A model generated the notes under the pieces. That model was not told the origin of the DNA. It did no database searches and worked only from the letters and a program-made list of their open reading frames with translations. A stretch of 64,000 nucleotides of DNA, from positions 3,906,001-3,970,000 of the forward strand of contig JAWZSP010000003.1 in assembly GCA_034401135.1 (NCBI GenBank), given 5' to 3'. The position numbers were made by a program, and so were the translations under genes. Below, piece by piece: positions 48,276 to 59,381 of the stretch (its first letter is position 1; each line of letters begins with the position of its first letter). This stretch comes from Volutella citrinella. Lineage: Eukaryota > Ascomycota > Sordariomycetes > Hypocreales > Nectriaceae.

Positions 48276-50264
48276 TCAGTTGTTGTATTGCTTAATCAGC
48301 TCATTCAACTTGTCTGCCTCGGACTTGAAATCCAAGACGGTAGCACTCATGACCTGGTATCGTATCCTATACAGCATTTGTTAGCTTGTGGTCATTGAGG
48401 CTTCTTGGGGAGCAGAGCACACTGACCTTTGGGCCTCACCGAAGTTGTCCATCTTCGCCCGGCACCGGAAGTTGAGCTTCTTGCAGTTGGCTTCCTCAAA
48501 CGCTGCTGCAAACTTGGTTTCGTCGTTGTCCTTGAGCTTCATGAGCTCGTTGGCGTCGCGGCCCATGATGATGCGGCCGGTATCATCGAAGCAGCTTAGC
48601 CACTGGTGGCTGGTGTGGTCGGCCACGTTGAGCTGCAGGATATATCGGTAGTCTGGCTTGTCATGGGTCACATTGCACTTTTCGCAGTGCCATGTGCCAT
48701 CGTTCATGTCCGTCACCTTCTTATTGCAGCCCTGGCTGGAGCAAGCGGGGTAGGCAAAGTTGTCTTGCTTGATGAAAAGGATGGTGGCCTTGATGGAGTA
48801 ATAGGCCTGGTCGTCCATGCCAAGGTTTTCCTCCTTGACCTGGTTGATGGTTTTGATGTCGTCCTTTCGGCCGGTGGCATTTCCAACGCTGGCTAGGCCT
48901 TGGTGGGTGGCAAAGGTGTCGTTGCGTCCGGCCGAGTCATACCAGCCCTTGAGACGGTGAGCATCCGGGATATCCGGATCGATGCTCATGGTACCGGAGG
49001 AGAGCAAACTCAAGCTCTTTCCGCCAAAGTCAGACACCTTGGTGCCCTTGAAAGCGACGACAGACTCAACCGGTGTTTCAAAGGCTTCAGCAGTCTTTCC
49101 CCAGACGGTGACACGCACTGAGAAGCCGGTATCATCCACCAAAGTGAGTTCTCGCTTGTGGAATGACCGGCCGTCCTTCTTGGATGTGATGTCGCCCAGC
49201 TCTCCAACTTCCTTTAGAACACCGATAACGTCGACGGTGTTGTCCTTTTCGACAGCCTGGAGCTCCTGAATTGAACAAAAGTTGAATCTCACCTGAGGCA
49301 CGCTCGCCTGGTCCTCTGCCTTCTCAATGACGGTGTCTCGCTCAAAAGAAAGCTCATAGTCGTTGGGCAGATTGCTGAATTGCTTCTTTGCTAGGGCTAC
49401 CCGGCAAGGCGTGGAGATGTAGTAAACGGAGCCCTCTTGCAGGAGATCGTAGAATGCATCACACTGATCGTTGAAACCCGTAGCCTTGATCTCGCCACTC
49501 TCGTCGAGCAGGTTGACACTGAAGAGTTTGCCTTCACCAGTCGGCTTGTGCCAAGTCTTGATGTCTGACTTGCTCGTGACTCGCGCCTTGATAGTCCACT
49601 TGTGCGCAAATGGGGACAGTCCCTCGATGGGGTAGATGTTGCTGCCACCATGCGTAGCTGGTCGTGAGGGCACGGCCTGCTTCTGTGGTTGAGCCTGCGG
49701 CTGGGGGGGCTTGGTTTCTTCCTTCTTGACGCCATAGAAGTCTCCTCCTGAGATGGTGGCCTCTTGCGGCTGTATGGAATCGACCGCGACAGGTTCGCCG
49801 ACCTTCTCTTGAACGCCGAGGGAATCGATAACCTCAAGATCAATGATGACGAGGATGCTGTGAGTTGCGTTAGGAAAAGCCAAAGTGGGGGATAAAAAGG
49901 CAGAGGTACTTACTTCTTCCCCTTGAGGTTGTTGGGGGTGTATTGCTTCACGCGGGCAAAGCATCCTCGGACGAGCTTGCCATCATGCACGACGTGATTC
50001 GCTTGGGTAGCGAGCATCGTCTGAACGTAGTGTCGGCCATCGCTCATGACCAGTCTGAAACGATCAGCTCCCTGAGCGGAGGGGGCCATCGGCTTGACCT
50101 GCAGACACTGCATGACCGGAACGGGAAACAGCTTGCTGGCCTTGTCGGGATCGTGGAAGATCACCCTGCCATTTTTTGTCAGCGCCTTGTGGACGACGGG
50201 GTCTGGAGCAGGTGCTGTATACGTACTCTAGGGCGCCTTGGGAGAGAGCTGAGGCGGCATCCAT
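48276..50264 (-). CDS. RFA1: Replication protein A large subunit (RPA1/RPA70)
   Basis: Four exons, 50264-50227, 50165-49914, 49857-48427 and 48366-48276, give 603 residues, the normal length. Introns are 61, 56 and 60 bp. Exon 1 codes only MDAASALSQGALE, the start of the N-terminal OB fold that binds checkpoint and repair partners. A Gln/Pro linker follows (about residues 120-170). The central OB folds include NIYPIEGLSPFAHKWTIKARVTSK-type DBD-A sequence (written here in part) and DBD-B after it. The C-terminal DBD-C carries the zinc site CSSQGC...HCEKC, and the last exon adds IRYQVMSATVLDFKSE with a terminal helix for trimerisation. RPA binds single-stranded DNA in replication, repair and recombination. 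An ACGCGT box lies 126 bp upstream. Confidence 0.97.
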
Positions 50265-50876
50265 AGTGCAGTATAGATGTGTTGTGGCAGGTGTATCTTG
50301 AGTCTTGCTATGGGAGGAGATGGGTTGCAGGAACTTTTTAGAGGTTGGATGAAAGGTGCGTGAATGATGGTGGGTGGAGGGTGCCTGTGACGCGTTGAGC
50401 GCGTTGAGTGGAAACGCGCTGTGGCAAATGCGGAAATCGCGGGGTCTGGAGCTTATGTAAGATTCCCACCAGAGCTTGGAGCTCTAGGAGATGACGACGA
50501 GGGCAAGCAAACACAAGGGCTCCTGGGTGGGTAGGATTGGTGAAACGATGGAAAGCTATCGCTCAGGTAGTGCTTCGGATTTTTGGCTGGCGTAGTAATT
50601 TATCATACTGGCCATAATTGAAACCAATCGCCAAGGTGCCGCTCCTGCAGTGATCTGGCCTAGGGATTCATACCACTCACTGCTACTTGCCTTACTGACG
50701 TACGTACCGTGTATTTGTTACCCCTCCCCATGGCTTGACCTTGGATGTTGCCTCAGACACTTACCCACCGCCCTAGGCTCCCGTCAATGCTCCCAACCAA
50801 CTGATCGGTTGCTCACAATTGACAGTTTACAGACACCAGCTCAGAGCTTCACATACCACTGGAGCAATCTTAAACC
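50265..50876. promoter_or_regulatory. Divergent promoter region, RPA1 / dienelactone hydrolase
   Basis: A 612-bp interval between outward-facing starts. The RPA1-proximal 160 bp carries ACGCGT (50390-50395) and further CGCG-containing sites to about 50420. No gene is seen. Confidence 0.65.
50390..50395 (-). promoter_or_regulatory. ACGCGT MCB-type box upstream of RPA1
   Basis: An exact ACGCGT 126 bp upstream of the RPA1 start, followed within 25 bp by GCGCGTT and AACGCG near-matches. In yeast such MCB sites bind MBF and drive G1/S expression of DNA replication genes. The site is seen; its use here is inferred. Confidence 0.5.
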
Positions 50877-52004
50877 ATGGCTGAGCCTGAGAACGCCACC
50901 CGCGCTCCGGAGAGTGACTCCTATGACCCTGGCGCGTCCTCAGCTGGCGATGCCCCGCCTCAGACGACGTCAGCGCCCGTGGTGGGCGAACACTGTGTTA
51001 GCGACAGACCAACCCGTAAGATGCTGTGGCATAACTGCAATCCGAATAACTCATCTGACCTTTGCAGCGGCTGGCCAGGCTTCTACCGGTGAGATCATCA
51101 AGCTAAGCGATGTCGATGTGAGCAATGCAGCAAAATGCCCTCCCTCCAAGCCTGTCCCTCTGAGCTAACCAAGTGCACACCAGGTGTACATCTCCAAGCC
51201 CGTGGACTACCCGCACACTCCTTCGCGGCTGCTCCTCCTCCTCACAGGGGGTACGGGCATCAAGTCAACCAATAACCAGCTACAGGCCGACAAGTTCGCC
51301 TCAGAGGGCTACCTGGTGCTCATGCCCGACCTCTTTGACGGCCAGCCTGCACCGGGCTCCGCCCCGATAATGGACGACTCCACGTCGCTGCTTGAGCAGA
51401 TCAAGATCAAGGCCGTCGAGGTCAGCAAGTCGTTCCTGATTGACATGTGGCTCGCCCGCATCACTCCTGAGCGCGTCATGCCCATCCTGCACAAGGTCAT
51501 TGATGCTGCACATGAACAGTACAAGGACTCCATCTCACAGGGCGGCGGGATATACGCTGTTGGTTACTGCGTCGGCGCCCGTTTCGTGCTGTACCTGTCA
51601 CGCAAGACAGAGGTGCCCGAGGGGAGCGACACGGAGAGCGGCACGGTCCGCAAGGGCCCGCTCATCAAGGCGGGTGCTTTGGCTCACGCTGCGTCAGTGG
51701 TGCCAGACGACTTCCAGGATGTCAGTGTGCCCTTGAGCTTGGTCTGCGTTGAGGATGACCCCCTCTTCGCCGAGGAGGTGCGCAGGGCGGGCGAAGATAC
51801 AATGTCCAATGCCAACCTCGAGCATGAGGTCCAAGTCTACCCCGGAGTGCCCCACGGTAAGCCAATATCTGCTGTTGGAATTAGCTGTGTCATTTCTAAC
51901 GTGTGCCAGGATTCGCGGTTGTGGGCGTCTATCAAGATGAGGCGATCAAGGATGCGCAGGCGACGGCATACGAGCAGATGCTCAAGTGGATCCAGGCACA
52001 CTGA
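50877..52004 (+). CDS. Dienelactone hydrolase family protein
   Basis: Four exons, 50877-51015, 51068-51117, 51184-51856 and 51910-52004, give 318 residues; introns are 52, 66 and 53 bp. The alpha/beta-hydrolase fold begins after a polar ~45-residue extension that is Ser/Pro/Glu-rich. The strand VYISKP, the loop LLLTGGTG, the nucleophile Cys in GYCVGAR (Cys in place of Ser is the family mark), the acid near CVEDDPLF and the catalytic His in GVPHGFAVV are all visible. The His motif is split by intron 3, and the C-terminal EQMLKWIQAH is typical. Bacterial relatives hydrolyse dienelactone in chloroaromatic breakdown; fungal members have been linked to aromatic degradation or remain untested. It ends 75 bp from a convergent quinone oxidoreductase gene. 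Confidence 0.92.
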
Positions 52005-52079
52005 AGATGCACGGCAGGATCTTCATATAGCGAGTGCGAGCGACGTCATGGAATCTCATTGAATATTTGCGAGCAACAC

Positions 52080-53144
52080 TCAAGAGATGGTACAGATGAT
52101 CTTGCCCATATTCTTGGCCTCTTCCATGTGCTTGTGAGCTTCCTGGATCTCCTCCCATGGCAGAACCGTGTCCACATATATCTTGAGCTTCTTCGCCTCA
52201 AAGTCTGGGATGTACTCGGCTAGTCTGTCACGTAGCTTGCCCTGGTATTCCTCATCACGACTCCTCAGGGTGCTGCCCTCGATACGGATCCGCTTGTACA
52301 GCAACAGTCCAATGTCCGCATCAGGAACCTTGGCCCCCCCGAGGAGGCCGAGCAGAACAATGCGGGCATCACGACCGGCTGCGTTGAGGTTCTGCTGGAA
52401 GTATGATCCGCCAACAAAGTCCACGATGAAGTCGACACCCTTGCCACCTGTGTGCTTCTTAATCTCTTCGGCCCAATCCTGCGTCTTGTAGTTGAAGGCA
52501 GCAGTCGCCCCGAGCTGCGAAGTGATGAAGTCGCACTTGGCCTGGGTGCCAGCAGTGGCATAAACCTCGGATGCACCAGCCACTCGGGACAGTTGGATAC
52601 CAGCAATAGAGACTCCAGATGCGCCGGCGTGCCAGAGGATAGACTTGCCTTTCGTAAAGCCGAGAACCAAATGAAGTGCTTGGGTAGCAGTAATCCACGT
52701 CTCCGGGACACCAGCACATTCTTCGAAACTCATGGACTGGGGCTTGTGCAAGAGCATCTTAGAGCTGACGGCGATGTACTCCGCGTAAGCTCCGCCATAA
52801 GCCAAACCGAAAACCTCATCGCCCAACTTGAAGGGGTTATGGTCACCGGGACCAAACGCCTCGATGATACCACTGAACTCGACTCCAAGGGTGAGGGGTG
52901 CTTGGGGCGGAAGAGGATAGTTGCCGCGTCTCTGGATCGTGTCCATACGATTGATGCCGAAGGCCTTGATCCGAACGAGAGCTTGGCCATCGCCGGGCGA
53001 AGGCTTGGGAGTCGCGGGATTGATGAAGAGGGCATCCCGCTCTCCCTTGCCGCCTTTGATATCTGTGCCTGCGCATTAGATCATCGCAGTTGCTTCAGCA
53101 GGAAGCATGCAGCCCGTACCAACCGCCTTCATAACACTGGCCAT
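52080..53144 (-). CDS. Zeta-crystallin-type NADPH:quinone oxidoreductase (medium-chain dehydrogenase/reductase)
   Basis: Two exons, 53144-53120 and 53068-52080, give 337 residues. The 51-bp intron (GTACGG...CTAAT...GCGCAG) follows only eight codons (MASVMKAV). Family features are FGINRMDTIQRRG, EFSGIIEAFGPGD and the NADPH-binding segment GASGVSIAGIQLSR, which has the AxxGxxG type fingerprint with Ser before Gly. The zinc ligands of alcohol dehydrogenases are absent, as in quinone reductases. The C-terminal VDTVLPWEEIQEAHKHMEE is typical. The donor base motif GTACGG is unusual, but no other donor keeps the frame. The substrate is unknown; PIG3 or zeta-crystallin-like enzymes reduce quinones or enones with NADPH. 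It converges with the dienelactone hydrolase, which may be coincidence or hint at shared aromatic/quinone metabolism. Confidence 0.93.
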
Positions 53145-53380
53145 TGTGAGAGTTGTTGGAGATCGATCGAGGGATGTCGTCGTGTCGTGGGGTTGCCGGA
53201 ACTGTCGGTTTCCCCGCGCGGGGGACTTTCCTGTGGAACGGATCACTAAGTGTAGGCGATGACGACATTACTAATATGCGCCTGCAGCACATAATGCCAT
53301 GAGGCAGTCACCACCGTCTGGCAGGAGCGTTGCAGAGAGAAAACAGCATTTGATCACGGATCCGGGCATATGGGAGAGAT

Positions 53381-53737
53381 TTAAGCAAGCATTGCGACGA
53401 TTAACAGTGTCTCTCGTTGGATTCTAGAATAGGTAGCTCTAGGAGTCAGCACCACCACCTTAACAACTTTCCTTCCAGGTTGCAAAGTGAAAATCTCCAT
53501 GGGAGGGAAGAGGTGAGAATCATCGGTCGGAGAATCGAGCATGACAGTGCGGAAGATCGATGGGTAGCAAGAACAAGATGTCCACCAAGAGGTGGGAGGA
53601 AGCACAATCAGAGCAGTGTTGTCTCGACAAACTGGGTTGCTCGGAGGAAACTCTCCTCGGCTGTTTAGGTCGCTTCGGGAATTCACATCGCGTGGGAACA
53701 AATCATGCATCGTGAAATTGGAGAGCGTAATCGACAT
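53381..53737 (-). CDS. Hypothetical ORF of 118 codons, doubtful
   Basis: The first in-frame ATG is at 53737; the open frame continues upstream past 53836 without a Met, so a spliced upstream exon is possible. The predicted chain is Ser/Pro/Thr-rich, has several cysteines around WWTSCSCYP and contains FTLQPGRKVVKVVVLTPRATYS. I do not recognise a family. It lies about 240 bp upstream of the oxidoreductase start on the same strand, so it could also be part of that gene's leader. Evidence for translation is weak. Confidence 0.2.
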   Translation of the reverse strand: MSITLSNFTMHDLFPRDVNSRSDLNSRGEFPPSNPVCRDNTALIVLPPTSWWTSCSCYPSIFRTVMLDSPTDDSHLFPPMEIFTLQPGRKVVKVVVLTPRATYSRIQRETLLIVAMLA

Positions 53738-56700
53738 TACAAGTCCCGGTGAGGCGGAAAAAACTTCACATCGAGGCGTCAAGGGATAGCAGTCCTCAGA
53801 CCATTGAGACGCGAGGTAATCAGTGATTGCCGACACTTGAGGAGTAGGCGAGATTGGGTTGGAGCCAAGGCCGGGACAACAGGTTAGCTCGATGGGGTGA
53901 AAATAACACTGAGCAGTCAGGAGTCTAAGTATAGGTCGAATACTGGGAAGTTGAAGAGAATGTGGGATAGAATGGGTCCATCAACAAAGAGGCAAATTAC
54001 TTTACTAGGAGGCGGTATGCCGAGCCCTGGCCGAGATGGGCAGCATCACCACTAACAAGCCCCAGCAAGAACTTGGCAAAGGCCTAGCGAGTGTCTACGG
54101 ATGCACGGTTCGATGGGCCGGGCCACGAGGGGGATGGGTCTGTGCTACGCTGCAAGGGTTGAATGTGATGTGAGCCAGGCTCCAGCCGTCGTCGAGCAAG
54201 GCCGCGATACATCGAGGCGATCTGGAGATGCTGGCAAGTGGTGGAAATTACACTCCGTCCGGCTCCTGGGCTATCGAGACTAGGGAGCGAAACAAGCAAA
54301 GCTGGGTCTGTTACAGAGCGACGCATAAAGCGATTAGAGTGGGAGAAGGTGACAATAGCAGAATCGACGGCGTCGTCTGGACTGTGCACGCCCCATGGCC
54401 CCATTATCGGATTATCGGAGAGAGCGACAAGATCACAGTCTTGATTGAGCAGTGTGGAGGAGCACGGTGGACCGATTCGGCCTAGGGAGCGCTTGGGCGG
54501 AAATATGGTCATCGCGGGATACGAGATGGGAGGGAGGTGATGGGAGATGGGCCGAACATGGGCCGGCGCGAACATGCCCTTCTCATTGGTACAGACGCGA
54601 AATCCATGTCGATGCCGCAGAAGAGCCGTGCTCGCTCCCCCAGAAGCTGACACCGCTGTGGTATCTTTGTATCGTTGTATCCCTGGAGTGGATAAGGAGG
54701 AGGAACAACAACAACAGCTCGAGATCTTGGGGTGTGGGTGGGTGCCCTGCTGCTTAGTGAGATCTAGTCAAAGTGGGATTGATGCGGTTCTTCTGCCAAA
54801 ACAGGGAAGCAGACACGGACGATGAGAGAGGTGGCAGGCCATAGGGCGGCCGTTGGCCTTGCCGTAAATTGGATACGCACAAGCAACAGACATGGATGGT
54901 TGTGGGGGGCACCAAATGGGGCCAGCAATAAGTCATACCTAATAACCGGGGGAGGGGGGGCCTTCCATGGAAAGACTCATCGCATGGGTGGTCCAGCGAG
55001 CGGCCAACAGGAAAAGGCCAAAGCATGATGGGCGGCTCACCCATATCAAAGGCATGATTCGGGGAATACGAGGTAGCCTGGCAGCACCACGGACGGTCGC
55101 CTGGCCCTCCAACTGCCCCCCCTCGGTTCTAGAAATGGTTCGTCCATGGCGGTTGGGCAATGCAGAGGTACCTCGGGGTTCTCTTATTTGGCCGGCTGGT
55201 GCATTAGCGGTCGACGGTCGGTGCGGAAATGATGCAGCTGCATGATCTACTGCTCTTACTATCGACGAGGCTGCCAGCCTGGGCCGCCTGGCAACTGGGC
55301 TGACAGTTCACCGCCAAGTTTCTATAGTACCGTTGCAACGTCCATACACATGGCAGGGCAGAGACATCAGCTAGCAACGGTGGTGGGGTCAGGTGCGACT
55401 GTGTAACCCGCCCAACTGCCAACGTCCAAGGCCCGTATCGTGCTCATCGGACAGCAAGACCAGATCTGGGACCGGCCGGCGTGGCAGGCATTACTGGTAT
55501 CTCCCAAGACCATGCCATGCCATGCTACCTTGGCCTGTTGCATTGTGTTACATGGTCCAGCGACGAAACCTGCCCGTCCGTCCCCCCAGCTTTTCCGAAG
55601 AGAGCTGTCCCGCACGTTTCGCGGTGCTTGGACGACTTGGCGATGGCGCAAAAGAACCTAGGCAGGGGGCTGGTTGGGCGTGTGGCGGGCGCTTTTTTGG
55701 TCTGTTCGGAAATGCAACATGGCTATCAGACCGTACCCGAGCAAGGCTTGCAAGGCTCCTGGCCAAAACAAGCATCCCGCTACAAAGGGGCGGTTTTGCA
55801 GCCTGGCCCAGGCCGTTGCCATCGACTCCAGTGGAAGGCTGGTGGTGAAATTACTGGATGCAGCTCCCTTGCTCGCGTGAGCTAACAGGGGCTTAGGGCG
55901 GCGACGCTCATCTCCAGCACCCATACGGCTCCAGGCGCGCGGCTGGCCAGTGACGGCAGTGATATCACGGCTGAGTCACAGGGCAGCCCAATGAGTGTCT
56001 GTTCAAAGCTGCCCCCCTGGCTGGCCGCGCTGGCCGCCGCCCTAAGCAGCCCCATGTGGCGTGAGATAGGAAGCAATGGTTTCTCCCAGTGCAGAGATTT
56101 TCTATCAGTTCCGCACCCCCCTCCAGGGGCCCTGTTGCCTCGCACCCCTGCGTGGGTGTGATTGCGGACGGACACCGCAATCAGGCGCGTCCTGATTCGA
56201 GCTTCGGGCTTCATCGCTGGACAGCCCCCCCCGTAGCCGCCCGTCCAGGAGCCATGCAGAGGGGCAGCCACAGCGGCGGCTGGTGCGATTTCAGAAGGCG
56301 AAAAAGGCCAAGCCCTTCCAGAGCAGGGCCAAAAAGGCAATATCACAATGTTGACGTGCATTTGCCTTGGCAACTAGTGGTATCGCTACCTGGTCAAGCT
56401 GGGCCAGCTTCTGCCGCTCTCCAATCGGGTGCGCGGTATTTACTGACAATTATACCCTGTTCAGTGACCGGCGAATGGCTGGAGGTGCGTTGGGCAGCCA
56501 GCTTTACCGACCTCTGCGCCTAGCTCGTTGTGTGGACAGGACTATTTGCGCTAGATGGGCGAGAAGAGCTCGGAGCTGCGAGCTGCAGCTACACAAGGGG
56601 AATAGCACTTTGGTAGTGAGCTGCGCGACCCGTTATGGATACCTGAGGCAGCACAAAACGAACTGCTGGCGACCACTGGGAGGTCGCCGTAATTAGAAGC

Positions 56701-58699
56701 TTGGAGCCAGTGCGGGAGAGAGGCATTGTTCCTGCAGTAGCGGGCTGGGCGCATGCCAGGGCGTAGCCGTGGTTGGCGGCAGAGCGGGATGGCGGTATGC
56801 GCGCCTTGATTTTGCACTGGCGCCCGTCTGGCCTTATTAGTGAGGAGTCATAGCGATCAGCCAGCGGAAACGTGTGGTAACGGCCCGCTGTTTTTGCTTT
56901 GCGACCATCACCTGTCGCGCCACGCTGAGCAAGCCGCTCTGTCAGCGACAAACCCAAAGAGTGAGTACCTTTGCATGGTTTGTAACGGTATCAATCAGCT
57001 GGATTCGTCTGATCAGACATATGCGCTGCTTGCCAGCGTCGGATGGGTTGCTGGGCTGCCAGGCGACCTAGCAACGCAGTCCAGACGCAAAATGCACTCC
57101 AATTGCTGGGAATACGCAGATCAATCAGTGGGTGCCCGTTAACTGGATGCCGGCCTTGGGGAGCTACGCATGTCCTGTGGCAGCAGGGACTAAACATCAG
57201 CGCACATTTTGAGGGATATGGCCCAAAATCTCACAGCAGCATGGAGTGGCCCAAAAGAGAAGACGCACGGTCGTTTGCGCAATCTAATGCTAATACTGAC
57301 CAGTTACCTATAGGGGGAGGGATCAGGTTCCTAGGCTCGGCTGTCAATGCTCGCAGGTCACTTCCGCCGACGGTTCAATCCTACGTCGGGGCTTCCGCGA
57401 GCGATATAATTAAGGTGATTACGTGCTGTGCGGTTCATGGTAATTGCCCAAGCTCAGACATAGGGAGAGCGCTGCATGAAGGTGCCATTTCAGTAATCGG
57501 ACGAAGGCTTCGCTAATGACAGTGTCAAACGAGTCTCTGTGCGCTGAATGTCTCTTTGTGGTCTTCAGCAGACCAGGTAGTGTCGTGGGAAGGCCTGAGT
57601 CTGCAGCAGCAGGGGAGAGGAAACAAGGACGACCTCCCCGGGGAACAACAGCGGTTGACAACAGAGGATGGAGTGGTACGCGGCACGCCTTGCATCGTTG
57701 TTCCTGTGGTGCAGATGGCACGGCACGCACCATGTAATTTCGTCTCGAGTCGGGTCGAGAGGCGCCGGGCCCCTGGCGAGTCTGCAGGCAGTTCGAGAAG
57801 AGCCCAGCGAGGCCCCCATCAGGCGTTGATCGAGGACCTCATTCGCCCACGGAACCCTTGATCCTTGGAGTTCCCCCCATTTGGTTTTTGGCCCTGCCTG
57901 TCTCGGTCATCACTCTTGTCGGGGGCGAAAGCCAGGGCCAACAGAACAAGCATCGGACGCCAGGATGGGATGGAACAGGACGGGGATGAATCACGGACCC
58001 CCCCTGGCCTCCCCCTATCGCCAGCCGTCGGCCGCTTTCTTAGCAATTAATGGGCACTGAGAGGCTATCTCCCAGGGCCCCATAGCCGATGGACAGGAGC
58101 ATCGTCGGACGGAGGTATGGACGGTACCTCTGGACGTGGCGGAGAGTGCTGGCTCGACATGGGTACTCAATAGTAGGGAGGAACGGACTGGGATGGCGAG
58201 ATGGGTCCAGCGTGTGGTCGCCGATGATTTGCTCCGTGGAGCAGTTGGGTTGAGGAACCGCTAGAGGCGGGCTCAACCTGTGCGGTGTGGCCGCCTCCAC
58301 GCCTCGTGTGTGGCCTGGCGCCGCTGTCACTACCACCACGGCACACTACCCAATTACATTAGCGTGGGCCAGCAAAGAGTCAGGTACCTGCTTGTCAGGC
58401 ACACCTACCACCGTCAACCGGAGCCTGCTGCATTACGACCAGTCGTGGTACGTACCGGCCAATCGCGCGATGGCAGCGTCTTCATTGGAGAGGCACGCTA
58501 TCTGGCTGGTAAGCCTCCCAGGTTCCACTCTCGTCCAGCTCCACGCCGCTGGCTGGACAAGCCGACAGCTCTCCACCGCGACGCCACCCCATCCACCCCC
58601 TCCACCAGCGACGCCCACCCCCTGGTTGCCATCCCATCAACGACCCGCCCTCCCTCTCGACTCCCAGTCCCCCCCCCAGGATCCTGGAACATCTTCCAG

Positions 58700-58706
58700 T
58701 ATAAAG
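58700..58706 (+). promoter_or_regulatory. TATA box of the GPI-protein gene
   Basis: TATAAAG, 171 bp upstream of the start codon, followed by a CT-rich stretch (58730-58800) where transcription probably begins. The arrangement is typical of strongly expressed fungal genes. Confidence 0.6.
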
Positions 58707-58870
58707 AAGCAGTCCTCCAGAGGCTCCCATCCTTTTCTTTCTTTCCTCTTCACCCACACTCACTCTCGCAACTCAACCCTGACTTTCAGTCAAGTTCATT
58801 CGTTAACCACCTCTATACAACACCTTAATTCTCAACTTTCGAGTTACCTAATCCCGACAACTCAGTCAAA

Positions 58871-59381
58871 ATGAAGTTCTCCGCTGCCACCATCCTCGCT
58901 GTTGCCGCCACCGGCGTCGCTGCTACTGCCAAGAGCAACGTGACCTACGTCACCGAGGTCGTTGACACCTACGTCACCTACTGCCCCGAGCCCACCGAGC
59001 TCACCCTCGGCGGCAAGACCTACACCGTCACCAAGCCCCAGACCATCACCATCACCAACTGCGGCTGCACCGTGACCAAGCCTGTCATCACCACCTCCGC
59101 TGTTGTCTGCAAGGACTGGTAAGTCACAAGAGCTTCAAACCTGGCAAGGAACACGCAACTAACAGCCAACCAGCCCCAAGCCCACTGCTCCCGCCCCTGC
59201 TCCCCCCAAGAACGGCACCACCCTCGTCCCCGGCGGCAAGCCCACCGCTCCCGGTGCTGCTCCCCCCGCCTCCACCCCCACTGGCAAGACCAACGTCCCT
59301 GCCAGCGGTGCCGGCAAGGTCGCTGCCCTCTCTGGCGCTGGCCTGGCCGGTATTGTCGGCCTTGCTGCTTTCATTCTGTAA
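58871..59381 (+). CDS. Small secreted GPI-anchored cell-surface protein
   Basis: Two exons, 58871-59118 and 59174-59381, give 151 residues; the intron is 55 bp (GTAAGT...CCAACCAG). A signal peptide ([20 protein letters not shown]) precedes a mature part of about 60 residues with repeated Thr/Val/Tyr segments, [14 protein letters not shown] and [18 protein letters not shown], and six cysteines, the last being formed across the splice junction. A Pro/Ala/Thr linker follows, then a small-residue omega region ([13 protein letters not shown]) and a hydrophobic end ([12 protein letters not shown]) with no charge after it, the signature of GPI attachment. Codons almost all end in C, implying high expression. 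Such short YxTYCPEPT proteins are common at ascomycete cell walls; roles in adhesion or wall structure are suspected but not known for this one. Confidence 0.9.

Larger units (their letters stand above)
53145..58870. promoter_or_regulatory. 5.7 kb divergent interval between oxidoreductase and GPI-protein genes
   Basis: Both neighbours start outward from here. One minus-strand ORF near 53.4-53.7 kb is listed separately at low confidence. The remainder holds many short ORFs without motifs, a TGAGTCA at 55972-55978 and, at the right end, a TATA element and CT-rich leader for the GPI-protein gene. No tRNA was confirmed. Confidence 0.5.

Noticed and set aside
48381..49964. 527-codon uninterrupted minus-strand ORF as the whole RPA1 gene
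   Set aside because: It reads through introns at both ends; the spliced model restores the N-terminal OB fold and the conserved C-terminal helix.
57372..57381. tRNA B-box-like GGTTCAATCC
   Set aside because: The surrounding bases do not form a T-arm with a 7-base loop, and no A box or acceptor stem was found.
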